DNA of 64,000 bases from Rhizobacter sp. Root404 (GCF_001425865.1 NZ_LMDS01000005.1:504209-568208); one strand, 5' to 3'; counted from the first letter of the stretch, positions 7,960-19,952 are shown. Program-made: numbers and translations. Notes: generated by a model from the sequence alone, not told the origin.

Positions 7960-10900
7960 ATGTGGTTCACCCGCGTCTCGATCAACAACCCCGTCTTCGC
8001 GACGATGGTGATGGCCGCGCTGTGCGTGCTCGGCCTGTTCTCGTACAACCAGTTGCGCGTCGAGCGCATGCCGGACGTGTCGATCCCGGTCGTGTTCGTC
8101 AGCGTCGCCTACCCGGGCGCTTCGCCGGAGGCGATCGAGACCGAACTGACCCGGCCGATCGAGCTCGGCCTCAACGGCATCGCCGGCGTCAAGATGATCC
8201 GCTCGAACAGCGTCGAAGGGCGCAGCGAGACGGTCGTCGAGTTCCTGCTCGGCGCCGACATGAGCCGCGCGGTGCAGGACGTACGCGACAAGGTCTCGGC
8301 GCTGCAGCCCGGCTTCCCGCGCGACGCCAAGGCGCCCTACATCTCGCGCTTCGACGGTGACAACGCGCAGCCGACGGTGCAGCTCGCGCTGATCGCCCCG
8401 ACGCGCAGCGCGCGCGAGCTGTCGCTGCTGGCCGACCAGACCGTGCGCAAGCGCATCGAGCGCGTGGCGGGCGTGGCGCGCGTGGATGTGGGCGGCATGA
8501 CGACGCGCCAGGTGCGCGTCGACCTCGATCCGCAGCGCCTGCGCGCCTACCAGCTGACGCCGGCCGACGTGTCCGCGGCGCTGCAGAAGGTCAACGCCGA
8601 CGTACCGGTCGGGCTGCTCAGCAGCGCGAAGGAAGACGCGCTGGTGCGGGTCGAGGGGCGGGTGCGCGACGCCAAGGCGTTCGGCGATCTCGTGATCGCG
8701 AACCGCGGCAACCTCGTCGTGCGGCTGGGCGACCTGGGCGAACTGGTCGAGCGCGAGCGCGAGCCCGATTCGCTGGCGCGGGTCGACGGCGTTCCGGCCA
8801 TCGCGTTCTACGTCTACAAGCAGCAGGAAGCGAACATCGTCGAGACCGGCGACGGCATCAAGGCCGCGACCGAGGAGATGCGCAAGTCGCTGCCGCCCGG
8901 CGTCGAATTGCGGTTGGTCTACGCCGACAGCGACTGGGTCAAGGACTCGCTGAAGGGTGTGAAGCGCACGCTGATCGAGGGCGCGTTGCTGACGATCGCG
9001 ATCGTGTTCCTGTTCCTGCACAGCTGGCGCAGCACGATCATCACCGGCCTGACCCTGCCGATCGCGGTGATCTCGGCCTTCATCGCGATCTACGCGTTCG
9101 GCTTCACGCTGAACTTCATGACGATGATGGCGCTCAGCCTGTGCATCGGCCTGCTGATCGACGACGCGATCGTAGTGCGCGAGAACATCGTGCGCCATGT
9201 CCACATGGGCAAGAGCCACTTGGCCGCGGCGCGCGAGGGGACCGAGGAAATCGGCCTGGCGGTGATGGCGACGACCTTCGCGATCTGCGCGGTGTTCGTG
9301 CCGGTCGCGTTCATGAAGGGGATCGTCGGCAAGTTCTTCTTCCCGTTCGGCATCACGGTCGTCACGGCGGTGCTGGTCAGCCTGTTCGTCAGCTTCACGC
9401 TCGACCCGATGCTGTCCAGCATCTGGCGCGAGCCGCCGACCAACCGGCTGCTGAAGATGCCGGTCATCGGCCACCTGATGCGTGCGACCGACCGTCTGCT
9501 CGACATGATGCATGGCATCTACGAGCGGTTGATCCATTGGGTGTTCGGCGGGCGTCGGCACCGGATGTGGTTCCCGCCGATCCCGGCGTGGGGACACCCG
9601 TTCGACGCGCAGGGACGCCGGTTGATGGCTGAGCCGCGCCGGCTGCGCTTCGCGACGATCACCTCGCGCGGGTTGGTCGTCTGGGCCGCGATCGGCAGCT
9701 TTGTTGCCGCGATCGGGCTGTCCACCGTCGTCGGCACGGAGTTCATCCCCGACACCGACGACAGCTACATCCGCATGAACGTGCGCATGCCGGTGGGCAC
9801 CAGCCTGACCCGCGGCAGCGAGAAGATGCGCCAGGTCGAGGACGTGGTGCGCGCGATGCCGGAGGTGCGCATGGTCTCCACCAGCGTCGGCGACACGGGC
9901 AACGGCTCGCGCAACACCGGCGACCTCACGATCCAGCTGGTCAAGCCGCACGAGCGCAAACGGACGCAGAAACAGGTCGAGGAGGCGATCCGCAAGGGTC
10001 TGGCACCGATCCCCGGCGCCGACGTGGCGCTCGGCCAGCGGCCGATCTTCATCTCGCTGCTCGGCCCCGACCCGGCCGTGCTCGACAGCGAGGTGCTGAA
10101 GCTGCAGGACAAGATGGCGAAGATCAAGGGCATCACCGACCTCGAAACCTCGGTCAAGCCCGGATTGCCGGCCTACGCGGTGCGCATCCGCGCCGACGCC
10201 GCGCGCGAACTGGGCCTGACGCCGACCCAGCTGGCGGCCAGCCTGCGCAGCTTCGTCAATGGCGATGTCGCGACTTACTGGACGGCGCCGGACGGCGAGC
10301 AGGTCGAGGTCGAGCTGCGGCTGCCGCAGCCGATGCGCGAGAACGTCGCGCAGCTCGACAACCTGCCGATCGCCTACGCGAAGGACGGCACGCCGATCGC
10401 GCTGTCGCGCGTGGCCGACGTGGTGCCGGTCGTCAACCCCGAGGTGATCAAGCGCCAGGACCTGCAGCGCCGCCAGGCGGTGTATGCCGGCGTCACCGGC
10501 CGGCCCAGCGGCGACGTGAGCGCCGAGGTGAAGAAGCTGGTCGACTCGACCGTGCTGCCGCCCGGGTACCGCTTCGACATGGGCGGCCAGTCGCGCGACC
10601 AGGCCGAGGCCTTCCAGGGCATCGTGCTGGCGCTGGGCGCGGCGGTGCTGTTCATCTACATCGTGCTGGCGTCGCAGTTCGGCAGCTTCCTGCAGCCCTT
10701 CGCGATCATGGCGTCGCTGCCGCTGGCGCTGATCGGCGTGATGCTGGCGTTGCTGTTGACCCGCTCGACGCTGAACCTGTTCTCGATGATCGGCCTGGTG
10801 ATGCTGATGGGGCTGGTGACGAAGAACGCCATCCTGCTGGTCGACTACGCCAACCACGTGCGCAAGACCGGCTTGAGCGTGGCCGAAGCGCTGCTGCAGG

Positions 10901-11190
10901 CCGGGCTGGTGCGGATGCGGCCGATCATGATGACGACCGCGGCGATGATCTTCGGCATGCTGCCGATGGCGCTCGCACTGGACGACGGTGGCGAGATCCA
11001 GGCGCCGATGGGTCGCGCGATCATCGGCGGCGTGATCACCTCGACGCTGCTGACGCTGATCGTCGTGCCGGTGCTCTACAGCTATGTCGACCAGCTGGCC
11101 GCGTGGGCGAAGCGGCGTTTCGCGTCGAGCCACGATGCCCCGACCGCGGGAGGATCGATGCCGGCGCACATGCCGGCCTCGAAGGAGTGA
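7960..11190 (+). CDS. RND-family efflux pump, inner-membrane subunit
   Basis: A 1076-residue proton-driven pump of the AcrB/MexB/MdtC superfamily. It has the standard plan: TM1, a large periplasmic porter domain, TM2-6, a cytoplasmic loop, TM7, a second porter domain and TM8-12. The proton-relay Asp pair is D401-D402 in L-L-I-D-D-A-I-V-V. The loop between the two halves (about residues 505-560) is longer than in AcrB and contains an unusual Pro/Trp/His-rich stretch (W-F-P-P-I-P-A-W-G-H-P). Substrate (drug versus metal) is uncertain; sequence style favours the hydrophobe/drug branch. It pairs with the adaptor immediately upstream, and its TolC-like partner must be encoded elsewhere. Confidence 0.93.
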   Translation: MWFTRVSINNPVFATMVMAALCVLGLFSYNQLRVERMPDVSIPVVFVSVAYPGASPEAIETELTRPIELGLNGIAGVKMIRSNSVEGRSETVVEFLLGADMSRAVQDVRDKVSALQPGFPRDAKAPYISRFDGDNAQPTVQLALIAPTRSARELSLLADQTVRKRIERVAGVARVDVGGMTTRQVRVDLDPQRLRAYQLTPADVSAALQKVNADVPVGLLSSAKEDALVRVEGRVRDAKAFGDLVIANRGNLVVRLGDLGELVEREREPDSLARVDGVPAIAFYVYKQQEANIVETGDGIKAATEEMRKSLPPGVELRLVYADSDWVKDSLKGVKRTLIEGALLTIAIVFLFLHSWRSTIITGLTLPIAVISAFIAIYAFGFTLNFMTMMALSLCIGLLIDDAIVVRENIVRHVHMGKSHLAAAREGTEEIGLAVMATTFAICAVFVPVAFMKGIVGKFFFPFGITVVTAVLVSLFVSFTLDPMLSSIWREPPTNRLLKMPVIGHLMRATDRLLDMMHGIYERLIHWVFGGRRHRMWFPPIPAWGHPFDAQGRRLMAEPRRLRFATITSRGLVVWAAIGSFVAAIGLSTVVGTEFIPDTDDSYIRMNVRMPVGTSLTRGSEKMRQVEDVVRAMPEVRMVSTSVGDTGNGSRNTGDLTIQLVKPHERKRTQKQVEEAIRKGLAPIPGADVALGQRPIFISLLGPDPAVLDSEVLKLQDKMAKIKGITDLETSVKPGLPAYAVRIRADAARELGLTPTQLAASLRSFVNGDVATYWTAPDGEQVEVELRLPQPMRENVAQLDNLPIAYAKDGTPIALSRVADVVPVVNPEVIKRQDLQRRQAVYAGVTGRPSGDVSAEVKKLVDSTVLPPGYRFDMGGQSRDQAEAFQGIVLALGAAVLFIYIVLASQFGSFLQPFAIMASLPLALIGVMLALLLTRSTLNLFSMIGLVMLMGLVTKNAILLVDYANHVRKTGLSVAEALLQAGLVRMRPIMMTTAAMIFGMLPMALALDDGGEIQAPMGRAIIGGVITSTLLTLIVVPVLYSYVDQLAAWAKRRFASSHDAPTAGGSMPAHMPASKE

Positions 11191-11202
11191 CCCCGGCGCG
11201 GC

Positions 11203-12420
11203 CTACTGCGAGATGTGGATCACGTCCCGCACCAGGGGGTAGATCGCGTTCTGCCAGCGCTTGCCGCTGAACACGCCGTAGTGGCCGACGTTCGGCTGCA
11301 CGTAGTGGGTGCGCATGTAGGGCCGCAGGCTGCTCGCGAGATCCTGGGCGGCCAGGGTCTGGCCGATCGCGCAGATGTCGTCGCGCTCGCCCTCGATCGT
11401 GACCAGCGCGGTGCGGCGGATCGCGGCCGGGTTCACGGTGCGCCCGCGGAACGTCAGTTCGCCCTTCGGCAGCGCGTACTTCTGGAACACCAGGTCGACC
11501 GTCTCGATGTAGAAGTCGGCCGAGAGATCGGCCACCGCCATGTACTCCTCGTAGAAGGTGCGCGTGACCTCGGCCTTGTCGAATTCGTCGTCAACGAGGT
11601 GCTTGTAGTACTCCTTGAACGCGTTGACGTGCCGGTCCTTGTTCATGCTCATGAACGCGGACAGCTGCACGAAGCCCGGATACACCCGCCGCCCGCCGCC
11701 ACCGTGCCGCCACGGCACGGTGCTGATCAGGTTCTTCTCGAACCACGCGATCGGCTTGGTCGTCGCGAGCCTGTTGACCTCGGTGGGGCTGATGCGGCAA
11801 TCGATCGGGCCGGCCATCAGGGTCAGGCTTGCCGGTGTCGCGGCATGCTGGTCCTCCGACATGATCGAGACCGCCGACAGCGCCGCGACCGTGGGCTGGC
11901 AGACGGCGAGCACGTGCGCGTTCGGGCCGAGCGCGGCGATGAAGTCGATGAGGTGCTGGGTGTATTCGTCGAGCCCGAAGCGGCCGGCGGCAAGCGGGAC
12001 GTCGCGCACGTTGTGCCAGTCGGTGACGTAGACGTCGTGGTCCTGCAGCATCGTGCGCACGGTGTCGCGCAGCAGGGTGGCGAAGTGGCCGCTCATCGGC
12101 GCGACGACCAGCACCTTCGGCTGCGATGCCGCGCCGGGCTTGCGAAAACGCAGCAGCGTGGCGAATGGGGTGGTCGCCACCACCTCCTCGACCACCGGCA
12201 CCGACTCCCCCTTCGACATCACGCTGTCGATGCGCCAGGGCGGCCGCTTGTGGGTGACCTCGGCCAGTTCGAGCACGCGGCACGCCGCGGCCATCTGGCG
12301 CGACGTCGACTGCGCGGCGAAGCCGAACGTCGAGTCCTGCAGCATCGGTACCGACAGCTTGGCCAGGGTGCGCAGCGGCCACATCAGATCGGACTGAGCC
12401 TGGTAGGCCTGGTACATCAT
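11203..12420 (-). CDS. phaZ: Intracellular poly-3-hydroxybutyrate depolymerase
   Basis: A 405-residue cytoplasmic enzyme that mobilises PHB storage granules. It matches the PhaZ family of Ralstonia/Burkholderia, in which the nucleophile is a Cys in a lipase-box-like motif: here C174 in A-V-C-Q-P-T-V-A. The C-terminal H-Y-G-V-F-S-G-K-R-W provides the catalytic His. The N-terminal M-Y-Q-A-Y-Q-A-Q-S-D is typical. The start is at 12420 (two consecutive ATGs) because GGAG lies 5 bases upstream; the open frame above that is not conserved. It is divergent from the GST-like gene, with a shared 104-bp control region. Confidence 0.92.
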   Translation of the reverse strand: MMYQAYQAQSDLMWPLRTLAKLSVPMLQDSTFGFAAQSTSRQMAAACRVLELAEVTHKRPPWRIDSVMSKGESVPVVEEVVATTPFATLLRFRKPGAASQPKVLVVAPMSGHFATLLRDTVRTMLQDHDVYVTDWHNVRDVPLAAGRFGLDEYTQHLIDFIAALGPNAHVLAVCQPTVAALSAVSIMSEDQHAATPASLTLMAGPIDCRISPTEVNRLATTKPIAWFEKNLISTVPWRHGGGGRRVYPGFVQLSAFMSMNKDRHVNAFKEYYKHLVDDEFDKAEVTRTFYEEYMAVADLSADFYIETVDLVFQKYALPKGELTFRGRTVNPAAIRRTALVTIEGERDDICAIGQTLAAQDLASSLRPYMRTHYVQPNVGHYGVFSGKRWQNAIYPLVRDVIHISQ

Positions 12421-12524
12421 GCGTTCTCCGGGTCGCTTCTGTGAGAGCGTCAATGCAACTCCTGCGCCAGCGTGGCACATCCCTTGCAACCCGCTGACGG
12501 CCCACCAGCGCCGGAGAGCCCGCC

Positions 12525-13265
12525 ATGCCCGTAGCGTCCCCCTCGAAGCCGAAGTCCAAGGTGGCGGCCAACAAGCCCGCCGCCAAACCCGCCGCACGGG
12601 CCAAGGCGCCGCCGACCGCCTCGTTGACGCTGAGCAGCAAGAACTACTCGTCGTGGTCGCTGCGCGGCTGGCTGATGGCGCGCTTTGCCGGGCTGGAATT
12701 CACCGAGGTGATGGTCTCGCCGGACGACGCCGACGCCCGCAAGGAACTGCTGCTGCTCGCGCCGTCGATCCGCGTGCCGTGCCTGACGCACGATGGCGCC
12801 AAGGTCTGGAACACGCTGGCGATCGCCCAGTACCTGAACGAGATCAAGCCCGACGCCGGGCTGATGCCGGCCGACCGGATCGCCCGCGCGCACTGCCGCT
12901 CGGTCAGCGGCGAGATGAATTCGGGTTTCGCGAACCTGCGCGCGTCGCTGCCGATGAACCTGAAGGGCAGGTTCCCGGGTCACAAGGTGTGGGCCGGCGC
13001 GCAGCCGGACATCGACCGCATCGTCGAGATCTGGACCGAGTGCCTGGCCACCTACGGCGGGCCGTACCTGTTCGGCAAGCAGCGCGGCATGGCCGACGCG
13101 ATGTTCGCGCCCGTCGTCACGCGCTTCCTGACCTACGACGTCAAGCTGACCAAGCCCTGCATCCTGTACTGCCAGACCATCATGGCGATGCCCGAGATGA
13201 AGGAGTGGATCGCCGCCGCCAAGCTCGAGCCCGACGACATCGAAGAGTTGGACATGGACTTCTAG
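12525..13265 (+). CDS. Glutathione S-transferase family protein with Lys/Ala/Pro-rich N-terminal tail
   Basis: A 246-residue protein. Residues about 32-110 form a thioredoxin-like GST N-terminal domain (S-L-T-L-S-S-K-N-Y-S-S-W-S-L-R-G-W), with a V-P-C-L cis-Pro-like motif; a helical C-terminal domain follows. The N-S-S-W-S-L-R pattern puts the catalytic Ser region near residues 37-43. The first about 31 residues are a low-complexity Lys/Ala/Pro tail, like those of histone-H1-like or PhaF-type proteins and not part of the GST fold. It is divergent from phaZ and convergent with the cupin gene (4 bp apart). Substrate unknown. Confidence 0.85.
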   Translation: MPVASPSKPKSKVAANKPAAKPAARAKAPPTASLTLSSKNYSSWSLRGWLMARFAGLEFTEVMVSPDDADARKELLLLAPSIRVPCLTHDGAKVWNTLAIAQYLNEIKPDAGLMPADRIARAHCRSVSGEMNSGFANLRASLPMNLKGRFPGHKVWAGAQPDIDRIVEIWTECLATYGGPYLFGKQRGMADAMFAPVVTRFLTYDVKLTKPCILYCQTIMAMPEMKEWIAAAKLEPDDIEELDMDF

Positions 13266-13269
13266 CGGG

Positions 13270-13689
13270 TCACCAGGGCGTGGGCGACGGCACGTCGCAG
13301 ACGGCCGGCACGTCGATCGACTTGAAGTCGGCCGGGCCGACGATCTCCAGGTACTCCATGTCCGGCGAGTAGTCGAACAGGTAGTGCGCGATGCCCGGGC
13401 GTTGATGCACGCAGTCGCCGGCCTCGACCAGGGTCACCTTGTCCTCGTACATGAACTTGGCCCAGCCTTTGGTCATGATCACAATCTGGAAGTCCGCTTC
13501 ATGGCGGTGCCAGCCCGTGCCCTTTTCAGGTGCCATGTTGGCCTTGACCAGGTGCGCGATGACCTTGCCGTGGGTGGCGTCCGCCACCCCCAGGTCCTTG
13601 TAGAGGAAGAAGTCCCGCAGCCCGTCGCTGCGCCACGCGGTGTCGGCCGGCTTGACGTGGGAGAAGGTCGTGCTCGTCTTGTCCAACAT
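13270..13689 (-). CDS. Cupin-domain protein
   Basis: A 139-residue single-domain cupin. Metal-binding motif 1 is seen as G-T-G-W-H-R-H-E-A-D-F-Q and motif 2 as G-D-C-V-H-Q-R-P-G-I-A-H, so it should hold a divalent metal. The start at 13689 is chosen because GGAG is 9 bases upstream and the protein then begins M-L-D-K-T-S; the frame extends further but without a ribosome site. It lies 84 bp downstream of sdaA on the same strand and could be the last gene of the glycine/serine operon, although the gap leaves that open. Function unknown. Confidence 0.8.
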   Translation of the reverse strand: MLDKTSTTFSHVKPADTAWRSDGLRDFFLYKDLGVADATHGKVIAHLVKANMAPEKGTGWHRHEADFQIVIMTKGWAKFMYEDKVTLVEAGDCVHQRPGIAHYLFDYSPDMEYLEIVGPADFKSIDVPAVCDVPSPTPW

Positions 13690-13773
13690 GGGGCGGCTCC
13701 TGCAGCGGGTTGAAATGTGCAGGTGCAGCATGCATAAGGTGTTCCAGCGGCGATGCACCGCCACGGGCGCCGA

Positions 13774-15165
13774 TCAACATTCGACGATGTTCACCGCCAG
13801 GCCGCCGCGCGCGGTTTCCTTGTACTTCGTCATCATGTCCGCGCCGGTCTCGCGCATCGTCTTGATGACCTGGTCGAGGCTGACGTGGTGGGTGCCGTCG
13901 CCGCGCAGCGCCATGCGCGCGGCGTTGATCGCCTTGACCGAGGCGATGGCGTTGCGCTCGATGCAGGGGATCTGCACCAGCCCGCCGACCGGATCGCAGG
14001 TGAGGCCCAGATGGTGCTCCATGCCGATTTCGGCTGCGTTCTCGACCTGCTCCGGCGTGCCGCCGAGCACCGCGCACAGCGCGCCAGCGGCCATCGAGCA
14101 CGCGACGCCGACCTCGCCCTGGCAGCCGACCTCGGCGCCGGAGATCGACGCGTTCTCCTTGTAGAGCATGCCGATCGCCGCCGCGGTCAGCAGGAAGTCG
14201 ATCACGCCGCGGTCGCTGGCGCCGGGGGTGAAGCGCGCGTAGTAGTGCAGCACGGCCGGCACGATGCCGGCGGCGCCGTTGGTCGGCGCGGTGACGACGC
14301 GACCGCCGGCGGCGTTCTCCTCGTTGACGGCCAACGCGTACAGGTTGACCCAGTCGAGCACCTGCAAGGGATCGCGCAGCGCCGCCTCCGGGTTGGCGCA
14401 CAGCTGGCGGTGCAGGTCGGCGGCGCGCCGCTTGACCTTGAAGCCGCCGGGCAGCACGCCATCGGTCTGGCAGCCGCGCGCCACGCAGGCCTGCATCACG
14501 GCCCAGATCTTCAGCAGGCCGGCGTCGATCTCGGCATCGGTGCGCCAGTGACGTTCATTGCGCCGCATCAGCTCGGCGATGCTGCAGCGGTGCTGCTTCG
14601 CCAGCACGAGCAGATCGGCGCCGCTGTGGAACGGATGGGCGAGCACGGTGGTGTCGGGCGCGATCGTCTTCTGCCGGCTGCCGTCCTGCGCGATCTCGTC
14701 GCTGACGACGAAGCCGCCACCGACCGAGTAGTAGACGCGCGTCAGCAGTTCGCCGCCATCGGCGTCAGAGGCGGTGAAGCGCATGCCGTTGGCATGGAAC
14801 GGCAGCGTCTCGCGCCGGTAGAACACCAGATCGGTCTTCTCGTTGAACGCCACCTCGTGCGTCCCGAACAGCGCAATGCGCTTCGAATCGCGCACCTGCT
14901 TGAGCGCAGCGCCGATGCGCTCGACATCGACGGTGTCCGGCTCGTGTCCGAGCAACCCGAGCAGCACCGCCTTGTCCGTGCCGTGACCCTTGCCGGTCGC
15001 GCCGAGCGAGCCGTACATCTGTGCGCAGATGCGCCGTGTGGCGTCGAGATGCCCGTCGTGCTGCAGCCGCGCGACGAACAGCCGGGCCGCGCGCATCGGC
15101 CCGACCGTGTGCGAGCTGCTGGGGCCGATGCCGATCTTGAACAGGTCGAAGACCGAGACGGCCAT
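13774..15165 (-). CDS. sdaA: L-serine ammonia-lyase (iron-sulfur type, single chain)
   Basis: A 463-residue L-serine deaminase producing pyruvate and ammonia with a 4Fe-4S cluster. The N terminus has the S-x-F-D-L-F-K-I-G-I-G-P-S-S-S-H-T-x-G-P signature of the beta domain. The alpha domain carries the conserved Cys motifs (about A-R-G-C, L-T-C-D-P-V-G-G and I-P-C-I-E-R-N). It starts only 12 bp after the gcvP stop, so it is very probably in the riboswitch-controlled gcv operon. That makes metabolic sense: glycine cleavage supplies methylene-THF, SHMT makes serine, and SdaA drains serine to pyruvate. Confidence 0.95.
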   Translation of the reverse strand: MAVSVFDLFKIGIGPSSSHTVGPMRAARLFVARLQHDGHLDATRRICAQMYGSLGATGKGHGTDKAVLLGLLGHEPDTVDVERIGAALKQVRDSKRIALFGTHEVAFNEKTDLVFYRRETLPFHANGMRFTASDADGGELLTRVYYSVGGGFVVSDEIAQDGSRQKTIAPDTTVLAHPFHSGADLLVLAKQHRCSIAELMRRNERHWRTDAEIDAGLLKIWAVMQACVARGCQTDGVLPGGFKVKRRAADLHRQLCANPEAALRDPLQVLDWVNLYALAVNEENAAGGRVVTAPTNGAAGIVPAVLHYYARFTPGASDRGVIDFLLTAAAIGMLYKENASISGAEVGCQGEVGVACSMAAGALCAVLGGTPEQVENAAEIGMEHHLGLTCDPVGGLVQIPCIERNAIASVKAINAARMALRGDGTHHVSLDQVIKTMRETGADMMTKYKETARGGLAVNIVEC

Positions 15166-15177
15166 GGCGCTGCGTCT

Positions 15178-18087
<2,910 letters not shown>

Positions 18088-18109
18088 CGCGGGGCCTTCT
18101 TGGGTCGGT

Positions 18110-18484
18110 TCAGCTGTTCTTGACGAGCAGGTCGTAGGCGGGGGCGTCGAGCAACTGCTCGAACTCGGCCATGTCGGCCACGTGGACCTTGAAGAACCAG
18201 CCGTTGCCCAGCGGGTCGGTGTTGGCGAGCGACGGGTCGGCGCGCAGGGCCTCGTTGACCTCGACCACGTCGCCGCTGACCGGCATGTACAGGTCCGCCG
18301 CGGCCTTGACCGACTCGACGACACCGGCGACATCGCCCTTCTTGAACGTGCTGCCGACGGCCGGCAGATCGACGAACACCACGTCACCCAGCGCGTCCTG
18401 TGCGTGGTGGGTGATGCCGACGGTGGCGGCTTCGTGATCCTCGATGTTGATCCACTCGTGGTCGTTGGTGTACATCGTCGTCAT
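18110..18484 (-). CDS. gcvH: Glycine cleavage system H protein
   Basis: A 124-residue lipoyl carrier that shuttles the aminomethyl intermediate between the P, T and L proteins. The lipoylation site is K60 in G-V-V-E-S-V-K-A-A-A-D-L-Y, and the N-terminal Y-T-x-x-H-E-W is the family hallmark. Translation may start at M1 or M4; M1 at 18484 is used because GGAG lies upstream at a good distance. It is the second gene of the gcvTHP operon, 48 bp after gcvT. Confidence 0.97.
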   Translation of the reverse strand: MTTMYTNDHEWINIEDHEAATVGITHHAQDALGDVVFVDLPAVGSTFKKGDVAGVVESVKAAADLYMPVSGDVVEVNEALRADPSLANTDPLGNGWFFKVHVADMAEFEQLLDAPAYDLLVKNS

Positions 18485-18532
18485 GGGGTGCTCCTGTGGG
18501 TCGTGACGGTGGGAATTGGGCAGGGGGCTGGG

Positions 18533-19648
18533 TCAGCCGCGGAAGTAGCGGTGCGGCGTGAACGGCATCGCACTCACGCGCATCGGCTGGCGCTTGCCGC
18601 GGACCTCGGCGTAGACCTCGTGATGCGGCAGTGCGTGGTTGGCGGCGAGGTAGGCCATCGCGATCGGCTCGTTGACTGTCGGCGCCAGCGTGCCGCTGGT
18701 GACGTGGCCGAGCTTGCGGCCGTGCGCGTCGACGATCAGGGCGCCTTCGCGCACCGGTACGCGCTCCAGGCCGACCAGGCCGACGCGCTTGGTGCTGGCG
18801 CCGGCCGCGAGTTGCGCGTCGATCGCCGTCGCGCCCGGGTAGCCGCCGTGGCGCGCACCGCCCGCGCGCCGAATTTTCTGGATCGCCCAGGTCAGGCCGG
18901 CCTCGACCGGCGTGGTGGTCTCGTTGATGTCGTGGCCGTACAGGCACAGGCCGGCTTCGAGGCGCAGGGTGTCGCGGGCGCCGAGGCCCGCCGGCTTCAC
19001 CTCGGGCAGGTCGAGGAGCGCGCGGGCGAGTGCCTCGGCCTGGTCGCCCGGAACCGAGATCTCGAAGCCGTCCTCGCCGGTGTAGCCCGAGCGGGTGACG
19101 AAGCAGTCGGCGCCTGCCAGCGCGGCGTGGCGGCCGGTCATGAAGGTGAGGGCCGCGACTTCGGCGTTCAGCCGCGTCAGCGCCTGGACCGCCTTCGGTC
19201 CCTGCAGCGCCAGCAGCGCCCGGTCGGGCAGCGGCTGCACGGTGCAACGGTGGCCGATGTTCGTCACCAGGTGCGCGATGTCGGCGGCCTTGCAGGCCGC
19301 GTTGACGACGAGGAACAGGTCACCGTCGCGGCGGGTGATCATCAGGTCGTCGAGGAGGCCACCGGCGCTGTTGGTGAAGAACGCGTAGCGCTGCTTGCCG
19401 ATGCCGAGATCGATCACGTCCATCGGCACCAGCGATTCGAGCGCACGGGCCGCGTCGTCGCCGATCAGGCGCAGCTGCCCCATGTGCGAGACGTCGAACA
19501 GCGCGGCCGACTCGCGGCAGTGGCGGTGCTCGGCCAGGATACCGGCGGGGTACGAGACCGGCATGTCGTAGCCGGCGAAAGGCACCATCTTGGCGCCGAG
19601 TTCGAGGTGCAGCGCGTGCAGCGGGGTCGTGGAAAGCGCGTTGGACAT
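18533..19648 (-). CDS. gcvT: Aminomethyltransferase, glycine cleavage T protein
   Basis: A 371-residue T protein that transfers the one-carbon unit from aminomethyl-GcvH to tetrahydrofolate and releases ammonia. Recognised by T-P-L-x-x-x-H, M-V-P-F-A-G-Y-x-M-P-V, the F-D-V-S-H-M-G motif, and G-Y-T-G-E-D-G-F-E in the middle. The start at 19648 has GGAG at 19655-19658 and is the first gene after the glycine riboswitch; upstream in-frame codons would begin inside the riboswitch platform. Expression should rise with glycine, as known for this riboswitch class. Confidence 0.97.
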   Translation of the reverse strand: MSNALSTTPLHALHLELGAKMVPFAGYDMPVSYPAGILAEHRHCRESAALFDVSHMGQLRLIGDDAARALESLVPMDVIDLGIGKQRYAFFTNSAGGLLDDLMITRRDGDLFLVVNAACKAADIAHLVTNIGHRCTVQPLPDRALLALQGPKAVQALTRLNAEVAALTFMTGRHAALAGADCFVTRSGYTGEDGFEISVPGDQAEALARALLDLPEVKPAGLGARDTLRLEAGLCLYGHDINETTTPVEAGLTWAIQKIRRAGGARHGGYPGATAIDAQLAAGASTKRVGLVGLERVPVREGALIVDAHGRKLGHVTSGTLAPTVNEPIAMAYLAANHALPHHEVYAEVRGKRQPMRVSAMPFTPHRYFRG

Positions 19649-19654
19649 GACAGT

Positions 19655-19707
19655 CTCCGAGGGCAAGTCTTTTGGACCGACGCGACATGATCGCACCGGC
19701 TTGCCCT
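19655..19707 (-). promoter_or_regulatory. Candidate riboswitch expression platform: hairpin abutting the gcvT Shine-Dalgarno
   Basis: On the minus strand AGGGCAAG (19707-19700) pairs perfectly with CTTGCCCT (19667-19660). Inside the loop a second stem-loop is visible (CCG..GCGA-catga-type loop-TCGC..CGG, 19699-19677). The 3' arm ends one base before GGAG (19658-19655), the gcvT ribosome-binding site, and the 5' arm begins one base after the last paired base of aptamer 2. No T tract follows, so a translational or occlusion mechanism fits better than termination. This is inference from base pairing only. Confidence 0.5.
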
Positions 19708-19708
19708 G

Positions 19709-19915
19709 GCTGTCCGCTTTACCTGAGAGATTGGCGACACGCCCTTGCGGATGCGCCGCTTGCCCCTTCGGTGGGCCCGCTCGGGGCGGGCCTCTCTCCA
19801 GCGAGGAACGCTTCGACTGAAGCGCTTGTCAGTCCTTTTGCCTGAGCGTTCGAGCGCGATGTTTCCAACTTCGCTCTGCGCCTTCGGCGGCAACCGGGGT
19901 TGCTCTCTCCTGACG
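19709..19915 (-). ncRNA. Tandem glycine riboswitch
   Basis: Two consecutive glycine aptamers on the gcvT strand. Aptamer 1 (about 19915-19827) shows GTCAG/CTGAC as P1, GGAGAGAG, C-C-G-C-C-G-A-A-G-G-C and the conserved CAGGCAAAAGGACTGAC. Aptamer 2 (about 19802-19709) shows GCTG/CAGC as P1, GGAGAGAG, CACCGAAGGGGCAAG and CTCAGGTAAAGCGGACAGC. A 24-nt linker with a small GCTTC/GAAGC hairpin joins them. Tandem glycine aptamers are a well-known class that turns on gcv expression. A TACACT at 19927-19922 (minus) is a possible -10, but no good -35 is seen. Confidence 0.95.
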
Positions 19916-19952
19916 GCAGCCAGTGTAGCAGCGGCCCGGATAATGCCGGCCG

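Noticed and set aside
7768..11169. A 1133-codon open frame on the minus strand
   Set aside because: Antisense to the RND pump; the residue composition (His, Arg, Asp, Ala repeats) is a compositional artefact.
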